The notes under the pieces are model-generated. The model saw only the letters and a list, made by a program, of their open reading frames with translations, had not been told where the DNA came from and searched no databases. 60,000 nt of DNA from Owenia fusiformis (Eukaryota; Annelida; Polychaeta; Sabellida; Oweniidae), in assembly GCA_903813345.2 (NCBI GenBank), contig CAIIXF020000004.1, positions 26,787,985 to 26,847,984 on the forward strand, written 5' to 3'. Shown here one piece after another: positions 54,462 through 60,000 of this stretch (the first letter of the stretch is position 1; each line of letters opens with the position of its first letter). Position numbers and translations under genes: made by a program.

Positions 54462-55767
54462 CACAGGGGCTTGTCTCGAGGCGTCGGGCAAGCCCTCCGA
54501 TGAGTCTACTGCTTATTAATAGTAAAAAGGGTGGTCGGTTTTGATGCTACCTGAAATTTGTAGAAAATGATTGTTAGATATATCAAGTAAAAATATATGG
54601 AATCCTTTCAATAATCGACATGCTGATTCAAACAACACTAAAGAGTAAACTTACCTAATATGGTAGCAATCCATCCACTTGCTGAGAAATCTGAATAATT
54701 TGTTAAGAAGTGATTACACTGCAAATACCGAATTTTTTGGAAGCCAAATTATTACCTCCAGAGTCGATTTCTTCCCCAAGACACGTCCACTGTTAAAAGT
54801 TGGTAGTTCCTAGAGTTCTTTGTTTCCTTAGGTTCATTCCCGTATGTTATTTTTAACGAAGGACAGCCTATAACGACTGCTATACGCAAAAAGATGCATG
54901 AAATTAAGTTTCGAAACTGAAAGTTGAAAAATGGCGACTTTCCCGTGTTCTATGCGCATGCGCAGCGCATGTGCAAAAATGAAAGTACTTCATTCCCACA
55001 ATTCAGAAGGATTCGAATTACTTTTCGGCAGTTGGTTCGGTGATACTAAATGAAAGATTATTGCCAAGGAATGGAAAACGTATTTCGAAGATGAGAGTTA
55101 TTTGTTTTATCACTAAAGGAAAATATTTCCGCAATATTAGGTGCATCATGGGAAGGGACTGCTGTGAAATAATGAACGCAAGTGACATCTATCTAAAAAT
55201 ATATGTGTAGTTATTGGGCATGCGTTCATATAATATGAACTAATAAAATTGCTGGATTGAACGCACCTGCGCATAGAACACGGAAAAGTCGCCATTTTTC
55301 AACTTTCAGTTTCGAAACTTAATTTCATGCATCTTTTTGCGTATAGCAGTCGTTATAGGCTGTCCTTCGTTAAAAATAACATACGGGAATGAACCTAAGG
55401 AAACAAAGAACTCTAGGAACTACCAATTTTTAACAGTGGACGTGTCTTGGGGAAGAAATCGACTCTGGAGGTAATAATTTGGCTTCCAAAAAATTCGGTA
55501 CTTGCAGTGTAATCACTTCTTAACAAATTATTCAGATTTCTCAGCAACAAGTGGATGGATTGCTACCATTTTAGGTAAGTTTACTCTTTAGTGTTGTTTG
55601 AATCAGCATGTCGATTATTGAAAGGATTCCATATATTTTTACTTGATATATCTAACAATCATTTTCTACAAATTTCAGGTAGCATCAAAACCGACCACCC
55701 TTTTTACTATTAATAAGCAGTAGACTCATCGGAGGGCTTGCCCGACGCCTCGAGACAAGCCCCTGTG
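54462..55767. mobile_element. 1.3-kb hAT-like foldback element
   Basis: Ends CACAGGGGCTTGTCTCGAGG and its complement. The 8-bp target duplication TATTGAAT is at 54454-54461 and 55768-55775. The two arms are about 500 bases each and nearly identical, around a ~300-base centre. Eight-base duplication and CAGGGGC-type ends are typical of hAT elements. No transposase. Contains GCGCATGCGC at 54954-54963. A transcript would form a very long double strand. Confidence 0.88.
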
Positions 55768-55775
55768 TATTGAAT

Positions 55776-56528
55776 ATACATTACAACATTTATGACAGGT
55801 GAATTTGCTGAAGTGAGAATTTGTCTGAACAACAACCATTTCCCTTAAATAAAATTTTTTTTCAAGAGCACATTGTGCAAGTAATGGAAAATTAATTTAA
55901 GTAGTCTAATGGAAAGACAATTGAATTACACAACCTGGGTGGAGTCTAGAGCTACATGTATTTATTTTGGATTTATTTTTCTGACCTATCCAGAAAGTGG
56001 AAAAACAAAAAATCTAAAGGGATATTAACAAAAAAGCCATTCTAGAATTTTGCCCTTCAATGTTCCAAATGAATGAATTTCACTTGTCTCATGATTTTGC
56101 TCTTGCGATTGATTGGCATAGGTAAATCTTAAAATTCCAGCAAACTGGCAAAAATTAATTATATGGACCAAAATTAAGCAAATTTGGCAAAATTTAAGCA
56201 AATTTGGCAAAGGCTAAGCAAATAATATAATAAACATAATAAAAAAGTTTTTACCAATTACACCGTTAGGTGGCTCCAAAAAAAAATTCGAACCCCCTCC
56301 TGTCAAATCCTGGCTACGCCAATGCATGGTGTCCCAAAAGTTCATGTGCTCTAGTGGCCAGATGGTGATAAGCTGATATCCATATTGGGGCTCTCACCAG
56401 GAAATATTTATGTTGTGGTGCAAACATCTTCAGCATTACCGTTCAGTCGTGATAAATCATATTTATCCCATTGAACAAAGTTCAGAGGGATATAGGGAAC
56501 ACATCCGTCTGTATAGAAGAAATACATG
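55776..56528. other. AT-rich spacer, no supported gene
   Basis: Contains a short GCAAATTTGGCAAAATTTAA tandem repeat (56155-56225) and a sequence resembling a repeat end near 56280-56330. Only short frames. Confidence 0.4.
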
Positions 56529-57496
56529 CACGTCATTTTTCGATTTTTGTTGTAACTGGAAAAGTAGTGGAGCGATTTTGTTCATATTTGGTATGTGAAT
56601 ACTTTAAGCATGGCACAATGTCTGATAATATTTTGGGTAGTATGCGGCCATTTTGAAAAATGGCCGCCATTTTTACGTGTGTTATTTAACATTTTCTACT
56701 GGAGCTCAAAAAGTAGTGGAGTGATTTTATTCATATTTGTGTTACCCATGTTTTAATACATCACCCTTTAATGGTTTAAAACATTAGCCTTTAAATGCAA
56801 GCAAGCCAGTCAATTTTATTGTACAGTTCAATAGCCCAGTGAATTCAAGGCAATCAAGCCAATTATCTTTTCTTTACCTTATGCCTTGGTCACATTTGCT
56901 CCGGCCGATTGAGTATTTTGTTCAAAATTGAATACTATATTGAACAAAACACTCAATCGGGCGGGCGCGGGCCGATGAATCGGAGCAAATGTGACCAAGG
57001 CATTAGCTGTACATGTTTGGTATCACTCTGGATAAGGCTGGCAAAGTGGTTACTTTTTGGGCTGCATTTTTGTACATTTGGTTTTACTTGCTGATTTTAT
57101 ACACAGGTACAATTTTATAATTTATTACACATCTCCAAATTGTTTTACATATTCCTATTGGCTTTACATGGGTCACATTTGGTATGTGAATACTTAAAGC
57201 ATGGCACAATGTCTAATGACATTTTTGGTAGCAGGCGGCCATTTTTCAAAATGGTCGCCATTTTTACGTGTGCTATTAAACATTTTTTACTATAACTCAA
57301 AAAGTAGTACAGCGATATTGTTCATATTTTATATGTGAATACTATAAACATGGCACACTGTCTAATGACACTTTGGGTAATAGGCGGCCATTTTAAAAAA
57401 TGGCTGTCATTTCTACATTTTTTAATATAACTCGAAAAGTATAAGAGCGATTTTGTATATATTTTATTTGTGAATTCTTTAAGACTGGCACATTGG
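56529..57496. repeat. ~150-bp satellite with AAAATGGCCGCCAT motifs, left part
   Basis: Units contain GGCACAATGTCTAATGACA, GGCGGCCATTTT, AAAATGG-CGCCATTTTTACG and ACTCAAAAAGTAG. Matching points at 57207 and 57359 are 152 bases apart. Interrupted by the MITE at 56882 and by the composite element from 57497. Confidence 0.75.
56882..57002. mobile_element. 121-bp Harbinger-type MITE
   Basis: Perfect inverted ends TGCCTTGGTCACATTTGCTC, flanked by TTA on both sides (56879-56881, 57003-57005). A second inverted pair (TTGAGTATTTTGTTCAA / TTGAACAAAACACTCAA) makes nearly the whole element a hairpin. Confidence 0.82.
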
Positions 57497-57502
57497 CAAA
57501 AC

Positions 57503-57950
57503 TGCCCTAATTCACGTCACCATACTAGTCAATGGGCAAAAGGGCAAACGCCTGACTTTTTATCTCGAGTTATAGATTTATGTGGCCTCACTGGCCTATC
57601 TGAGGTTCTAAGCTATGTCTAAGCTACATCTTGACACTAAACTCAATAGGGGCCAATCATCTACTTTTTGAAATAATTGGTCAATTGTGACACTACCCCC
57701 TCTCTCTGCAGACACAAATTGAAATTCACAAAAATGAAGGCAAAATTAATACGCCACTTGACTCGAAATTTTCCTTCAGATAACCCAAATAAACGCATTT
57801 TCAGAAGAAATGGCATGTTGCCATTGCAAAAAGATTACAACTGTGCCTACATACTAGCTTACTGACTCGTCATGATCACAATTGTGTTGGGACTACATTT
57901 ATTTTTGAATACTACTTTTTTCTATTCAGCGGAAGTGACGTATTAGGGCA
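57503..57950 (+). repeat. direct repeat, copy I (uninterrupted)
   Basis: TGCCCTAATTCACGTCACC to GTGACGTATTAGGGCA. Nearly identical to 58832-59667 apart from the 378-bp insertion plus target duplication there. It includes a pyrimidine-rich splice-acceptor-like CCCCCTCTCTCTGCAG at 57696-57711 followed by a 50-codon open frame. Confidence 0.85.
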
Positions 57951-58831
57951 TTTTGGCCTAATAGCCACATGGTTGGATGATTTCTGGCTTTAAATTGCGT
58001 TTTTCCAATTTACTAGAGTTTTTAAAGTAGTTTTGTGCAGTTTAAGAATATTCTGACAGCAATTATGAAAAATATGGCTACTTCATTACCCCTGGGGTCA
58101 TTTTTCCAAGAACCCAATGGTTTTCCTTTAAATTTGACTAGTTTTTCATTTACATCATGAAATCCACTGTCTGATGGTGACATTTTTCAGTATCGTGTCA
58201 AGAAATTGAGTATTTTATTGCAAATTGCGATTTTTAGCCAAAATCACTGAACCGTGAACCAGAAAATTGGACAAATTTGGCCCACTTTTTGGCAAAATCT
58301 TATTAAAATCATCACTTTTTCATACTTTATTCCATTCAACAACCTCCTGATTTGAAAAATGTTGACAAATTTGATCAGTTTTGACTCTGGCCTAGAGAAT
58401 TGGGACTTTTGAGATATTTTTTAGCTCGAATGTAGTCATTCAGAGTGAACAAATACATCAAAAATTGACACTTAACTCACCAATTTCTGACTGCACCCCC
58501 GATATGTACCTTCTTTCTATACTGGAAACCATAAGATGGAAAATTCAATCTTTATGATGAATAGCAACTCGTTGGCTTCCCCATTTACGACAACAAATGA
58601 CATTTAGGGGTCACTAAGGACAAAATTGTAGCCAAATATCGTCAAAATCAGTGGTTTTTGGGGTAAAAAGCGAAAACTGCTGATTCAGCAAAAACATTAA
58701 ATTTGTTCATGAAAATTCCCCTTTTTGCCTCCGTCCAAAATATGTTTCACACTAATAAACTTCAATTCTGGGCGATTCTGAGTAGTTTTAAAAAATTTTG
58801 GTCACTTTCACATGTGACTAATAGGCAAAAC
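57951..58831. other. spacer between the direct repeats, no gene
   Basis: About 880 bases of AT-rich DNA. Its ends mirror each other (GGCCTAATAGCCACATG against CATGTGACTAATAGGC). No transposase. Confidence 0.45.
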
Positions 58832-59667
58832 TGCCCTAATTCACGTCACCATACTAGTCAATGGGCAAAAGGGCAAACGCCTGACTTTTTATCTCAAGTT
58901 ATAGATTTATGTGGCCTCACTGGCTACCCTTTGTATTCGTTTGACTTCACTTCTTAAAAGAGAGCTTCGTCTTCACTCTTTCAAACTAAAATAAACCTGT
59001 GAACTCACCGCGCCAATCAGTGTTCGTCGGCCAAATTTGACCGACGTTCTATATATGGTCATTCCTTCTGACGTCATCACTGAGCCCGGAATTGACCAAT
59101 GACATGCGCATATTTAATTAGAACGCAATTGGCGTATGTTTCTTCAAGCTCGCTGACTGGTGTAAGAAAGGTCAGCGCGCAGGTCAAAAGTAATTTATTA
59201 CCCAAACTGTCACCGGTACCCGTCATGGGGGCGGGGCTACTAAACTGTAATATGGTCTCTACTAGGCAGAGTGTAGTTTAACTAGACTCTGCACGCAGGG
59301 TACTCACTGGCCTATCTGAGGTTCTAAAGCTATGTCTAAGCTACATCTTGACACTAAACTCAATAGGGGCCAATCATCTACTTTTTGAAATAATTGGTCA
59401 ATTGTGACACTACCCCCTCTCTCTGCAGACAGAAATTGAAATTCACAAAAATGAAGGCAAAATTAATACGCCACTTGACTCGAAATTTTCCTTCAGATAA
59501 CCCAAATAAACGCATTTTCAGAAGAAATGGCATGTTGCCATTGCAAAAAGATTACAACTGTGCCTACATACTAGCTTACTGACTCGTCATGATCACAATT
59601 GTGTTGGGACTACATTTATTTTTGAATACTACTTTTTTCTATTCAGCGGAAGTGACGTATTAGGGCA
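58832..59667 (+). repeat. direct repeat, copy II (interrupted by an insertion)
   Basis: Same ends as copy I, with the element 58925-59302 inside. One further single-base indel near 59329. The same acceptor-like site and 50-codon frame are present. Confidence 0.85.
58925..59302 (+). mobile_element. 378-bp TACCCT element with 9-bp target duplication
   Basis: TACCCT...AGGGTA ends. CTCACTGGC stands at 58916-58924 and again at 59303-59311, while copy I has GTGGCCTCACTGGCCTATC once. That gives a clean empty site 1.3 kb away. No coding frame. Confidence 0.9.
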
Positions 59668-60000
59668 TTGTCTAATAAAACTTTGGGGAATAGTCGGCCA
59701 TTTTGAAAAATGGCCACCATTTTTATGTGTGTTATTTTACATTTTTTATTATAACTCAAAAAGTAGCAGAGCGATTTTTTCATATTTGATGTGTGAATAC
59801 TCATAAGGATTGCATACTGTCTCATGACATTTTGGGTAGTAGCCGGCCATTTTAAAAAATGACCACCATTTACATGTACGTGTGTGTGATTTTTAAAAAT
59901 TTTGTATGTGGCTACTTAAAAGCATATTACTTCTTCTGAAGACAACCTGGCTAGCGAGCAAACATTTTGAAAATGGTGGCCTTTCTTATGTGTGCTATTT
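59668..60000. repeat. ~150-bp satellite, right part
   Basis: Continues the array interrupted at 57497. TGTCTAATAAAACTTTGGGG (59670) and TGTCTCATGACATTTTGGGT (59818) are 147-148 bases apart, with GGCCATTTT / AAAATGGCCACCAT between. Runs off the window. Confidence 0.75.

Larger units (their letters stand above)
57497..59667. mobile_element. composite 2.2-kb block inserted in the satellite
   Basis: The satellite stops at GGCACATTG and resumes at TTGTCTAATAAAAC (59668). Both block ends carry GCCCTAATTCACGTCAC-type inverted repeats. Inside, 57503-57950 is repeated directly at 58832-59667, and the segment between (about 57934-58855) is itself bounded by inverted repeats. The TACCCT element sits in the second direct copy. 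Confidence 0.6.

Overview
The window is AT-rich, repeat-dense animal DNA. GT-AG introns, intron lengths of about 0.27-3.4 kb, a degenerin/epithelial sodium channel gene, a LINE, tRNA-headed SINE-like repeats and many TA-flanked or foldback DNA transposons all point to a metazoan, probably a marine invertebrate. A lophotrochozoan such as a mollusc would fit, but the species cannot be read from the sequence. Nothing bacterial is present.

Layout. (1) 1-7906: an LTR retrotransposon whose 5' LTR is cut by the window edge. It has a 5' leader with eight tandem ~78-bp repeats, one long Gag-protease-C2H2 zinc finger ORF, and no reverse transcriptase, RNase H or integrase. (2) 7907-34850: a tandem series of ~5-kb units. 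Three of them carry intact intronless copies of one short-chain dehydrogenase/reductase (SDR) gene (10855, 25665, 30758), each followed by a tRNA-like SINE. A fourth unit is truncated just upstream of the channel gene. The units are split by insertions: the LTR element at the left edge, a 2.25-kb element full of TACCGTAAAA-type repeats (14935-17188), a 401-bp insertion with 9-bp target duplication (17778-18178), satellites including an exact 420-bp duplication (19676-20814), and a 1.76-kb foldback Tc1-like element (23810-25569). (3) 34934-51559: a 10-exon DEG/ENaC ion-channel gene on the plus strand. I could join all ten exons with consistent splice phases; the predicted protein is about 2106 residues. 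Exon 2 is 5.1 kb and carries about 116 tandem 13-residue Thr/Asp-rich repeats (about 1505 residues) inserted in the extracellular finger region. The last 2 kb of intron 1 is a 40-bp minisatellite in which most units repeat the exon 2 splice-acceptor sequence. Other introns hold MITEs, a decayed mariner-like copy and further satellites. (4) 51560-60000: palindromes, a 5'-truncated LINE with poly(A) and 13-bp target duplication (minus strand), a hAT-like 1.3-kb foldback, a Harbinger-like MITE, ~150-bp satellites with YY1-like motifs, and a composite element containing a small TACCCT element with a 9-bp target duplication.

Function. The active-looking genes are three SDR enzyme copies, one channel gene and a Gag-only retroelement. 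The strongest candidates for something new are the giant mucin-like channel insert and the adjoining intronic array of repeated splice acceptors, most of which, if used, would put a stop codon into the transcript within eight codons.
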